Source: Lithobates sylvaticus (Eukaryota > Chordata > Amphibia > Anura > Ranidae). From it: 64,000 nt of DNA. A program made the position numbers and the translations under genes. The notes under the pieces are model-generated. The model ran no database searches. It was given only the letters and a program-made list of their open reading frames with translations, and was not told the DNA's origin. Positions 22,683 through 33,665 of the stretch are shown piece after piece (position 1 is the first letter of the stretch; each line of letters begins with the position of its first letter). Location of the stretch: positions 4,821,604 to 4,885,603 of the forward strand of contig CM053030.1 in the NCBI GenBank assembly GCA_028564925.1. The letters are read 5' to 3'.

Positions 22683-22740
22683 TCCGGCATGTAATGCTGC
22701 TCCGGCACACGCTCCGGCGCGTAATGCTGCGCCAACACAT
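22683..22740. repeat. 30-bp repeat, about two copies (unit 1)
   Basis: Two neighbouring CACTCCGGC(A/G)(T/C)GTAATGCTGC-like units. The same site has about two copies in unit 2 and an expanded array in unit 3. Confidence 0.75.
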
Positions 22741-22872
22741 GTCCTGCACGTATGCTCTTCTGCACAGACACATGTCCTTTACGTATGCTGAACCGACACA
22801 TGTTCTTTACATATCTTCTTCTGCACAGACACACGTCCTTTAAAAAAAAAAAAAAAAAAATGTTATCGATTC

Positions 22873-22878
22873 TTTAAT
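22873..22878 (-). terminator. Polyadenylation signal ATTAAA for zinc-finger copy 1
   Basis: On the minus strand ATTAAA lies about 440 nt past the stop codon and is followed by a T-rich tract (the A-run at about 22842-22860 on the plus strand). The same signal and spacing occur in all three units. Confidence 0.55.
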
Positions 22879-23316
22879 ATCGGACTGTCAACAAACGAGA
22901 GGGACAATCCTCAGTCTCCGAGTTTAACACAAGAGGCTCTACAAAAGCTCAGGAGGACCAGTCTGAATCTTTGTGGTCCCAGAATCCTCAAACCTACTTC
23001 TCAATACCTACAGAAACTATAGGGTGATAGAAGTTCCAAAGGAGGGCAACGAAAGCGTAAGAGTTAATATTCCAACGCCTGTTAGCAAAATCATTTGTGG
23101 AAAAGAAAACAAAAAGCAATAAAGCAAAAAGGTGTCCGATGCACCGAGAGGCAGCCATGCACGGGGAAATAAAGAAGGCCGTGTATTGGAGGTCAACGCC
23201 TGAGGGATATTGGGGTCTATGGCGGTCCTCATGCCGCGTCTCCCACTTCATTTTGTAGAAAGAAGCTGATCTTGCAAAGTGTTCTTGATATCATAATTGG
23301 GGACACCTGGCTGGAC

Positions 23317-24575
23317 TCATGGTTTAACCTTCTTCTGCACTTGCAGGCTCTGCACGTTATGCACCCGGATGTGAGCCAAGAGTGTCTCTTTCTTGTTGAA
23401 GCTCCTCTCGCACTGGTTGCACGGGTAGGGTTTATCTGGACCATGGTTGGCTTGGTGGGCCTGCAGCTGCGTCTTCAGGAAGAAGCTCTCATTGCACTGA
23501 GTGCACTTGAAGGGTTTGGTGTCTGTGTGCACTCCCTCGTGGGTGGCGAGCAGGGTCTTGTCGTTGAAGCTCTTCTCGCAGTGCCGACACTTGAACGGCT
23601 TGGGTTTCAGGTGGCACTCTTCGTGTTCCACCAGGCTGTTGCGGTTGGGGAACCATTTGTTGCAGTGGCTGCACTTGTGAGGCTTCTCGCCGGTGTGGGT
23701 CCTCTTATGGGCCACCAGGAGGGACTCGTCGTTGAAGTTCTTGTCACACTGATCGCACTGGAAAGGCTTGCCTTCCTTGTGCGTGTTGTTGTGGGCCGCC
23801 AGCAACGACGGTTTGGAAAAACTCATGTCGCACATCGTACAAGGGTAGGCCAGCTTCCCGGAGTGGATTCGATGGTGGGCTTCCAATATTGACCTGTTGT
23901 TAAACCTTTTCTCACAGTAATGGCCTTTAAGAGGCTTATCGCTGTCTTTTTGAGGGAGGCTGGAGGGACTGCCGCTGCTAGTGCTCGGCTGTAAGTTCGG
24001 CACTGGCTGGGAAACGGGGCTCGTGACACGTTCAGCACTTGAGTTGGTGGCCTCTGAGGTCCCGTTGATACTTGTGGTTGGATGCGCTGTGGATTCTTCA
24101 GGCGCAGCTGTGGTGGGAGGTGCAGCTTTGGTGGGAGGTGCAGCTTTGGTGGGTTGATTTTTCACACCCTTGGATGACTTGGAGTGTTTCCTGCGGTGCA
24201 CGATCAGCTCGTACTTGTAACTGAAGGACTGATGGCAGTCTTCACAATTGTGTGGTTTGTCCCCGCTGTGCACGTGGAGGTGAGCTTCCAGCGCCGAGCT
24301 ATAGTTGAAGCATTTTTCACAGTGCTGGCAGTAGTACTGTTTGCGCTCTCGGAGGTTTCTGGTGTGCGCGGGAGGAGGAGGAGGAGGATCCTTATTTTCA
24401 TCCTTACTGATCGTGTCCCGACTCTGCTCATCTGCGTTTTTACTAAATCGAACCCTCTTGGAGGTTCTTTTAATGGCTCCGTTCCCAGGATGGCTAAATG
24501 ACGCCTTTGGCTCCTCTTGTGGCTCCTTTGACTTTTCTTGTGGCTCCTTCTCTTTCAAATGATCGGCTGTAGGAT
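23317..24575 (-). CDS. Terminal C2H2 zinc-finger exon, copy 1 (most diverged, finger 3 damaged)
   Basis: The exon begins after the acceptor TTTATGACAG at phase 1 and reads D-P-T-A-D-H and onward to TGA (419 codons including stop). It codes a Lys/Glu/Pro-rich lead-in, two fingers, a Pro/Thr/Ala/Ser-rich spacer and seven more finger positions. The spacer has three PTKAAP-type units, against six and five in the sister copies. Finger 3 reads LKGHYCEKRF where the sisters read LKCNYCEKRF, so its first zinc-binding Cys is gone. Its -1 helix position is Asn instead of Asp, and position 2 of finger 2 is Tyr instead of Ser. Fingers 4-9 are residue-identical to the sisters. The upstream sequence is palindrome arm, not native intron. 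No KRAB exon of its own was found; if expressed, it would need exons spliced from 48-64 kb. Confidence 0.8.
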
Positions 24576-27270
24576 CTGTCATAAACATGGGGACAAGGTG
24601 CTTTGGGGGTGACTCCAAAGCATCCCCCCAGGTTGAGGGCATGTGGCCTGGTACAGTTCAGGAGGGGGGGCGCTCTCTTGTCCCCCCCCCCCTCTTCTCC
24701 TGCGGCCTGCCAGGTTGCGTGCTCGGATAATGGTCTGGTATGGATTTTGGGGGGGACCCCCACCCAATTTGTTTTTTAAGTTTTGGTTTGGGGTTCCCCT
24801 CAATATTTATACCAGACCCAAAGGGCCTGGTAATGGACGGGGGGGGGACCCATGCCATTTCTTTCAATGAGTTTTATCTATATTGCCGAGACCCGATAAT
24901 TCATTACAGCCGCGATCAGTTTTAAATGACTTTTGTCCTTTAGAAAAGTCATTTTGCTGTGGTATTGTTCTAAACACGGGAAAAATGCTCCACTTTACAG
25001 GCAGACTATAGACACCCCCCAGGTACAATATTTAAAGGAATATTACACTTTTATTGTTCAACTTTAAGCATTATTAAGATCACTGCTCCCGAAAAAATGT
25101 CAGTTTTTAAAACTTTTTTATGCATTGACCCAGGTCCCCAAACACTTTTCATGACAATAACTTGCATATAAGCCTTTAAAATGAGCACTTCTGAGTTTTC
25201 ATGTTCGTGTCCCATAGACTTTAACGTTTTTTCGCGGCTTTCGAATTTGCCGCTAACATCGCATAATGTTCGCTGTTCGGCGAACACCCGACCTTCGTGT
25301 CGAACATCGGTGGCTCATTCCTATTCCTGACCATCCCGTGTGCTCCAATGTGACTGTGGGACCTCCGATGACTTTTGACTCGTATTACGGATCGATAACA
25401 CTAAACGAGGGATCGACTATTTCAATGGGGAACCCAAACAATTCTAATAAATCGGAAATCTTCCACAGAATCAATGACTGGTCCTCTTTGAAGTTTGGGG
25501 CCTTCTTGAGTATTTTAGGCCAAACAGAAGAAGGAGAAGGGATGGGACCTGAAGGATCGTTTATTTTTTATTGGGTTTTAAAATGTGAAAAACAAAACTT
25601 TAAAACTCTTTTCAACAAAATTTAAATTTAAAGAAAAACGTGAAAAACACGGATTATTTTACTGGATTTTTATTTATAAACTTGTTTGAATCAGAAAAAT
25701 AACAATGTGTGGTGCTCTCGGCTCACGTCATCCCGGTGATCCCGTCCTTACAGTCACCACTCTACCCAATGGAAGCGCTGCCCCCTGCTGGCCACAATCT
25801 GCAGAACCCCCCCTGAGAATTCAGCATTCTACATCACGGACAAGAGGGCGAGGTGACAATCCGATGTTTCTATACGCAGATATTTTTGCTGCCAGGTCAG
25901 AGATTTATCAAGCGGGCACCACTTCAGCCCTGGCACCCACCCACAATTATTAGGAATGGATAGACCTGGGTGCTAAACTAAACTTCAGGAAAAACAGCTA
26001 ATAAGATGAAATATATACATACAAAGCGTTATTTTACCTGCTAAAGAATTTGTAATTGTGTCCATCCAGTACTGAGATTTACACAGCTCTGCCACACAGT
26101 ACAGCCCTGCCTGTGCAGCAGGGCAGGAGAGCCGATCTTCCTCTGCTGCAGCTTAGTAAAACGCCAACGGGTCTCCTCTCCACCCTCACCTGTGATTGGC
26201 CAAGAAGTTCATCTCTATATCACTCTGCTCTCTCCTCCCATCAGCATGTTCCTTATTAGCACATGAGCATCGCAGCACGACAGATTGGCTCCTTGTGCTG
26301 CTTTTTCTTCTCACAATCAGAGCTCTGCTGTACAAGAACAGGTACAAGAGGCCGAGAGCAAGTCACATTTAGGTACTTACACTAATACATTAAGTCCCTG
26401 TGCGAATTGTAAATGCGATTTGACAGGTAAGAATCACATGAAAGGTCACACCCTATTGGCCAGCAATAGAACTGTTCAAAGCGGTGCGACTCTGACTTCG
26501 CGGTGCTGCATTGATTGGAAGTAGATCATGCACGATTTGTCAATTTCAGGTGCAAATTGCATTGACGTGCGTGAAGTGGCACAGGCGTCAGCCAAGTCGC
26601 ACCCGAAGTCGCAGTGACCTGCAGCTTTGGTAAGAGTGCGATTTCAAGTGAAGTCACAAGATTTCAAAGTCGGATTCGGCTTGAACGTGGGGCTAAGCCC
26701 CGGTTCACAATGGTGCAGCCAATCAGCTTGTAACTTCAGCTTGTTCAATGAAGCTTTAATAATAAAACAAATGGAATCTGATTGGTTTCTATGTAGAGCT
26801 GCACCGGATTTTGCGCTCTCCAGTTTTAGTAAATAACCCCCATAGAGTCACGTGATAAGTAAAAAAAAAAAAAAAAAAAATTTCAAAAAGGTGGCTGCTC
26901 CAATCAATGCGACCCGAGCAACTTTTTAAAAAGGTTCCTGAACTACTTTGGTGCGACTGAGTCTCAGACTCTGATGTTGCATGAAAGTTGCAGTGAAAAA
27001 AATAAAAATAAAAATCGCATAGCAATGGGATCGCAGCGGCACGAGCCGAGGCAAAAGGCCATTCCCACCAATGTGCGCAGTACCGCAATGCTCAGTAATG
27101 AAGGTTATTATTATGCTGAGATACTAAAATTCATGTGAGCTGCATTGCACGGCGTCCTGCGCAGTGAACTGTATAAACGCAGGCTGCCTCGTTATCACAT
27201 GCGTTGTGCTTAAAGTGGTTCTAAAGGTTCGTCTTATCCCCTTGGAGCTGCGGCCTCCCGTCCTCTAAGG

Positions 27271-27415
27271 CAGGGATATGCAATTAGCGGACCTCCAGCT
27301 GTTGCAAAACTACAAGTCCCATGGGGCACAGCAAGACTGACAGCCACAAGCCTGACACCCAGAGGCATGATGGGACTTTTGCAACAGCTGGAGGTCCGCT
27401 AATTGCATATCTTTG
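27271..27415. mobile_element. Palindromic hAT MITE, unit 2 copy
   Basis: Same site and same CTCTAAGG duplication as in unit 1, so it was present before the triplication. Confidence 0.9.
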
Positions 27416-28469
27416 CTCTAAGGGGTTTAGGATGCTGGGAGGCGGGGGAAGGTTTATGATCATGTGACCGCCGTGATTGGCGGTCACATGATCGGAAAGC
27501 TCCCCGAATCGCTACTAGCTTTCCCTTAGCCGCCAGTAACCGTTCCGGGAGCATACCCTCGGCCCAGCTGTATTCACACCAATTCATGCAAATATGCGGC
27601 CGCTCGCTGCCAAGAACCACCCGCTGAGAAGCTGCATGTTTGCAGGTGTAGCGACACATATGGCGACCCGCTGGACTGCGCATGCACGACGCCGCCATAT
27701 GCGTTCCAACACTTGTAAGACACCACTTTGCCACAGAGCCACTCACCACGCTTCGGGCACGGCCTCGCTTGGCATAATTATAATCTAACTCTGTCCACTT
27801 GGATGGTGGGGCATGAACCTGGACTCGGGTGTGGCCACAAAATTCTGCGCAAACGCAGATGGCTGCAGTGTTAAAACACATATGGCGGCGTCAGGCATGC
27901 GCAGTCCAGTGCGTAGCCAAATGTAATGGGTCACTACACAGGCAGCTGGCGCCAACGCGTTTCAAAAGAAAAAACTGGGTTTAACACAGCAGCAGGAACC
28001 AATGAGAACAGAGCGGGGCGGGTGAATAGACAATATCCATTCACGGGAACGCGGCTCAGGAGAGAGCCTGATTGAGTGCCCCCATAACAAAGAGGCTTGC
28101 TATAGGGGGCACTCGGTGGGGGAACCCATAAAAAAAACAAAAAAACAAAAAAGAGGATCGGGGCTGCTCTGCGCAAAACCATTACACAGATCAGGTATGA
28201 CCACACATGCAGAGTAGCGCACAGCGCTGTGGTGTGAACGGACTACTAACCTCTCAGCACAAATATGCAGCCTCTCGGGTGGCGGGCCTTGGCACCGAGT
28301 CCCCGCATAATTGCGTGCATTAATGCAAGTTAGAGCTGTGCTGAGAGCGTGTGCCCCCCGGCAGCTAACGGAAATCTCCTTGCGATCAGGAGCCTTTCGG
28401 ATCACATGACAGCTAATCACGGCGGGTCACATGACCACAAGCCTCACCTCCCAGCATTTTAAGCCCCTT

Positions 28470-28925
28470 AAGAGGGCCGGTGTCCTGTCGAATACTGTCC
28501 CCCAGATAGTGTCCGCCCTGTACTTCGCTTGCGCAATACGGAGGACAAGGAGACGCCGGAGGTCTCCGAAGATTAGCGGCAAATGCGCACTGAGTCCAGG
28601 TTCAGGCCCCACCATCCAAGTGGACAGAGTTAGAATAAAAAATTGCTGAACGAAGCGAGGCCGCGCCCGAAGCGTGGCGAGCGAAGCCAGGGGCCCTGTT
28701 ACTAAGTGCTGTTTTACATCATCTACCGTATATACACTTGCATGGTGGGGCTGGAACCTGGACTCAGGGCAGAAGGTACTATCAAGTGCGCAGGCACCAT
28801 TCATCTTCGGACACTTTCGGCGTCTCCTTGTTCTCCGTATTGTGCAAGCGCTGTGCCTGCGCAGTGCGGGGAGGACACTATCCGATGGGGGGACAGTTCT
28901 TGGCAGAACACCGGCTCCAAGGGGG
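28470..28925. repeat. Foldback element, unit 2 copy
   Basis: The arms CAGATAGTGTCCGCCCTGTA and GAGGACACTATCCGATGGGG mirror each other. The central GCGAGCGAAG tandem is shorter than in unit 1. Confidence 0.7.
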
Positions 28926-29164
28926 TTCATGATGTATGATGAATACAGTGCGGCATTTGTGGAGATCACCTTGAAGAACATCCAGATATCGGTGCGTTTC
29001 GTCGTGAAGACTTTATTGCATTTTTAGACGACGCCTTTGCGCGGTTTCCATTATTGGTGTCACACCTGCTCAGGCCGCTTCCCCCCAGACTTGGCAAAAC
29101 TCAAGTCTGATAAGGTGGAGGAGGAGGAAGTTCACAGCGAATGAGGGCTGGCCACGTTCTTGCC

Positions 29165-29720
29165 TTCTATAAATGTTGGCATAGAACAGGAGGGGAGGAG
29201 GTCCGACACGTTTCGTGGTGCTCACAGCACTTTCTCCGGGATGACCACAAGCAGCATCATGTTACTTGGAGCTTCCGCCTCCTCGGTGTCTATGGTGATA
29301 TGTTATAAATACAGAAGACGGTCAGTGATCACTCATGTTCGCAACTTCTATTATCACGGCATAGAACAGGAGGGGAGGGGAGGAGGATATTCGACACGTT
29401 TTGTGGCGCTCACGGCACTTTCTCAGGAATGACCACAAGCAGCAGGACATTTGTTAGATCTTCCGTCCTCAGTGTCTATGGTGATGTTTTATGAATAGAG
29501 AAGACGGTCAGCGATCGTGCAGTGCGCTCTCATGTTCGTAACTTCTATTAATAGAACGGGGGGGATATCCGACACGTTTCGTGGTGCTCACAGCACTTTC
29601 TCAGGAATGACCACAAGCAGCAGGAAGGTTGTTAGATCTTCCGTCCCCAGTGTCTATGCTGATATTTTATGAATGGAGAAGACGGTCAGTAATCACTCAG
29701 AGTGCGCTCATTTAGTTCTG
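29165..29720. repeat. Tandem repeat of about 180 bp, unit 2 copy
   Basis: GACACGTTT(C/T)GTGG blocks near 29205, 29394 and 29571. Confidence 0.85.
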
Positions 29721-30364
29721 GTTGGGAATGGTAACCAGGTCACCGCCCGCAACCTGGGCGACCCGCGGCTGCAGCGTGCATTTCACTTTAAAAAGCAATA
29801 TTGGATAAAAAAAATAACAGAATACCGATGCTGTATATTGAAATGTATAGAACAAGCAGATCACAACTACTGCCTTCGCCTGCCTTGCCGGTCATACTAA
29901 AAAGAAATTCATTTATCCGGAGGGAACATCAAAGGTGAGAGAACCAAACAAAGCTAACGCTCCTCCCCCTCGTGATGTAATTTCCTGTATAAAATACTGA
30001 TTTTCACTTTTTTTTTTGTAAAGGATAAAGTTCACCTTTTTTTTTTAACCCCTTCCCGTCTTCCACCCTTTAAAGGTTCTAAAAGCTGGGAGGTGGGCAT
30101 TCGGGTCATGTGACCACTGTGATTGGCTGTCACATGATCGGAAAGCTCACGATTGCTAATATGCTTTGGGAGCTTCCCGGTAACCGCCTATGTGAAGAGG
30201 TTAAAAAAAAATTAAAAAAAATAAATGCACATTTTTGTGCAGGTAAAAATATGGAGCCTGCAGAGCATTGCCCCCACAATCAGCAGATCGTGGGTGCAAT
30301 GTCCAGCTCCTGCATACTCTCAGGATGACTGTCTGCCTGTACCTCATATGGGCAGGCAGATAGG

Positions 30365-30930
30365 CGAGAGCAAGAAAAGCAATTGACTACCTAGAGTGCT
30401 CATCAGCACCCAAGCCAGCAGCTGCAATGGCTGGCGGTACTTGTGGGCATTAATTCACAGGAAACTGTAAAATGAAGGACGCAGCCTTTTGGGCGGAGCC
30501 CCACTGTTTTCAAATTGTGACAGTGGGCGCAGGGAGAAGACCCCCCCCCCACATGTGTGTCCCAGTGGTGCGAGCAGGAAGATCAGTGGACTACCTAGAG
30601 CGCTCATCAGCACCCAAGCCGGCAGCTGCAATGGCTGGCGGTACTTGTGGGCATTAATTCACAGGAAAAACTGTAAATGAATGATGCAGCCTTTTGGGCA
30701 GAGCCCCACTGTTTTCAATGTGTCACAGCGGGCACAGGGAGAAGATCCCCAACCAGCTGTCCCAGTACCTAGAGCGCTCATCAGCGCCCAAGCCAGCAGC
30801 TGCAATGGCTAGTGGTACTTGTAGTTATTCACTCACTGGAAACTGTGAATGAATGACGCAGCCCCGCTACTTTCAATTTGAGACATTGAGCGCAGGGAGA
30901 AGATCCCCCACCTGCTGTCCCTAAAAACTG
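30365..30930. repeat. Tandem repeat of about 195 bp, unit 2 copy
   Basis: CTACCTAGAG starts near 30387 and 30590, and a shortened third unit near 30765. Confidence 0.85.
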
Positions 30931-31320
30931 GAGTAAAATGTTCCAAAGCTGAACTTAACCTTTAAACTTTTTTACATCTCAGCGCTGTCCCTCCCCTGTG
31001 GCCTTTTTGTCGCCACTTCCTGCCTACATGGACTCCAGCAATGGCTGCATGACGTTTCACAGGACGGTATTCCCGATGGCGACAACGGTGGGTAATGAGT
31101 GTCACAGCGGCCGCTTGTAGTCTCCCCATCCGAAGCCCGTGTGTGTATGTGACAACGCAGGAGCACAACAAGGAGAGAGCGTCCTTATAAACAGGAAATG
31201 CCCAAAACAAGAACCTCCAAGGCAGGATCACCGGGTACTATTTTACTAAAAGCTAAATTTAAAAAGACTGAAAATTCATTTTTTTTTTAAAAAATACATT
31301 ATGGTAAAGGTCTGAAATTT

Positions 31321-31546
31321 TAGGCCCCTTTCAGACTTGTGCGACTTGTGACTGCAAACTCGCATGACAAGTCGTACCCCATGATTTCCAATGAGAACCG
31401 TTCATCAAGTCGCAGCGACTTCAAAACGTAGTCCCTGCACTACTTTGGTCCAACTTTGATGCGACCCGAGGTCCATAGACCTCAAGATTACACAGGCATT
31501 ACCTCAAGTCATGCGACTTTCTGGTCGTACAAGAGTGACAGGGGCC
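31321..31546. mobile_element. TAGGCCCCTTTCA-type MITE, unit 2 copy
   Basis: Mirror ends as in unit 1; located about 500 bp from the ATTAAA signal. Confidence 0.75.
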
Positions 31547-31912
31547 TTAGTGATTGGGTTTACATCGACTTTAATCTGTGTTAAAATAAAAAGACGTAAA
31601 ACAAACCAGCTGTCACCCAAACCTGCCTACCTGACTTTGGAGGGGCTTTAGGCTAACTGCATGGCGTGCTACATGATAAGTCCTACATGAAGAGGGTGAG
31701 ATCGGACACATTGTTCAGGCACAGACACACACTCCGGCGTGTAATGCTGCTCCGGCACACGCTCCGGCGCGCAATGCTGCGCCAACACATGTCCTGCACG
31801 TATGCTCTTCTGCACAGACACATGTCCTTTACGTATGCTGAACCGACACATGTTCTTGACATATCTTCTTCTGCACAGACACGTCCTTTAAAAAAAAAAA
31901 ATGTATCAATTC

Positions 31913-31918
31913 TTTAAT
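31913..31918 (-). terminator. Polyadenylation signal ATTAAA for zinc-finger copy 2
   Basis: Conserved in position about 445 nt downstream of the copy 2 stop codon, with a T-rich tract following on the minus strand. Confidence 0.55.
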
Positions 31919-32361
31919 AATCGGACTGTCAACAAACGAGAGGGACAATCCTCAGTCTCAGAGTTTAACACAAGAGGCTCTACAAAAGCTCAGGGAGGAC
32001 CAGTCTGAATCTTTGTGGTCCCAGAATCCTCAAACCTACTTCTCAATACCTACAGAAACTATAGGGGTGATAGAAGTTCCAAAAGGAGGGCAACGAAAGC
32101 GTAAGAGTTAATATTCCAACGCCTGTTAGCAAAATCATTTGTGGAGAAGAAAACAAAAAGCAATAAAGCAAAAAAGGTGTCCGATGCACCGAGAGGCAGC
32201 CATGCACGGGGAAATAAAGAAGGCCGTGTATTGGAGGTCAACGCCTGAGGGATATTGGGGTCTATGGCGGTCCTCATGCCGCGTCTCCCACTTCATTTTG
32301 TAGAAAGAAGCTGATCTTGCAAAGTGTTCTTGATATCATAATTGGGGACACCTGGCTGGAC

Positions 32362-33665
32362 TCATGGTTTAACCTTCTTCTGCACTTGCAGGCTCTGCAC
32401 GTTATGCACCCGGATGTGAGCCAAGAGTGTCTCTTTCTTGTTGAAGCTCCTCTCGCACTGGTTGCACGGGTAGGGTTTATCTGGACCATGGTTGGCTTGG
32501 TGGGCCTGCAGCTGCGTCTTCAGGAAGAAGCTCTCATTGCACTGAGTGCACTTGAAGGGTTTGGTGTCTGTGTGCACTCCCTCGTGGGTGGCGAGCAGGG
32601 TCTTGTCGTTGAAGCTCTTCTCGCAGTGCCGGCACTTGAACGGCTTGGGTTTCAGGTGGCACTCTTCGTGTTCCACCAGGCTGTTGCGGTTGGGGAACCA
32701 TTTGTTGCAGTGGCTGCACTTGTGAGGCTTCTCGCCGGTGTGGGTCCTCTTGTGGGCCACCAGGAGGGACTCGTCGTTGAAGTTCTTGTCACACTGATCG
32801 CACTGGAAAGGCTTGCCTTCCTTGTGCGTGTTGTTGTGGGCCGCCAGCAACGACGGTTTGGAAAAGCTCATGTCGCACATCGTACAAGGGTAGGCCAGCT
32901 TCCCGGTGTGGATTCGATGGTGGGCTTCCAATATTGACCTGTCGTTAAACCTTTTCTCACAGTAATTGCATTTAAGAGGCTTATCGCTGTCTTTTTGAGG
33001 GAGGCTGGAGGGACTGCCGCTGCTAGTGCTCGGCTGCGAGCTCGGCACTGGCTGGGAAACGGGGCTCGTGACACGTTCAGCACTTGAGTTGGTGGCCTCT
33101 GAGGTCCCGTTGATACTTGTGGTTGGATGCGCTGTGGATTCTTCAGGCGCAGCTGTGGTGAGAGGTGCAGCTGTGGTGGGAGGTGCAGCTTTGGTGGGAG
33201 GTGCAGCTTTGGTGGGAGGTGCAGCTTTGGTGGGAGGTGCAGCTTTGGTGGGTTGATTTTTCACACCCTTGGATGACTTGGAGTGTTTCCTGCGGTGCAC
33301 GATCAGCTCAGACTTGTAACTGAAGGACTGATGGCAGTGTTCACACTTGTGTGGTTTGTCCCCGCTGTGCACGCGGAGGTGAGCTTCCAACGCCGAGCTA
33401 TAGTTGAAGCATTTTTCACAGTGCTGGCAGTAGTACTGTTTGCGCTCTCTGAGGTTTCTTGTGTGCGCGGGAGGAGGATCCTTATTTTCATCCTTACTGA
33501 TCGTATCCCGACTCTGCTCATCTGCGTTTTTACTAAATCGAACCCCCTTGCAGGCTCTTTTAATGGCTCCGTTCCCAGGATGGCTAAATGACGCCTTTGG
33601 CTCCTCTTGTGGCTCTTTTGGCTCTTCTTGTGGCTCATTCTCTTTCAAGTGATTGACTGTAGGAT
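32362..33665 (-). CDS. Terminal C2H2 zinc-finger exon, copy 2 (intact)
   Basis: It opens at phase 1 after TTTATGACAG and runs 434 codons including TGA. Nine C2H2 fingers (two, a spacer, then seven) all keep Cys2-His2 ligands; finger 3 reads LKCNYCEKRF. The spacer carries six units of an 18-bp repeat (four PTKAAP, then PTTAAP and LTTAAP), the longest of the three copies. C-terminal to finger 9 is a short basic tail, VQKKVKP. As in copy 1, palindrome-arm sequence begins about 11 nt upstream of the exon, so the pyrimidine-rich tract at its acceptor is derived from that arm (CACCTTGTCCCC). The protein would bind DNA in the nucleus if expressed; function as a KRAB protein depends on splicing to upstream exons past copy 3. 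Confidence 0.8.

Larger units (their letters stand above)
14184..24586 (-). repeat. Tandem zinc-finger unit 1 (about 10.4 kb)
   Basis: First of three direct repeats. It runs from the middle of the palindrome's right arm to 11 nt upstream (minus-strand sense) of the zinc-finger exon acceptor. It differs from units 2 and 3 by two insertions (a hAT and a mariner-type MITE) and by more base changes, so it is the outgroup of the three. It contains one terminal zinc-finger exon; I found no KRAB exon or promoter. Confidence 0.85.

Noticed and set aside
23272-23892. A 206-codon plus-strand frame, repeated at 32317 and 41407
   Set aside because: Antisense shadow of the zinc-finger exon; low-complexity Leu/Val-rich translation.
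24576-24642. N-terminal extension MPSTWGDALESPPKHLVP of zinc-finger copies 1 and 2 as native protein
   Set aside because: It is encoded by palindrome-arm DNA upstream of the splice acceptor and is absent from copy 3.
29160-30000. Conserved short frames shared by units 2 and 3 (for example near 29673 and 38533) as a second gene
   Set aside because: Conservation is explained by recent duplication. The frames are broken or altered in unit 1 and lie in tandem-repeat DNA with no domain.
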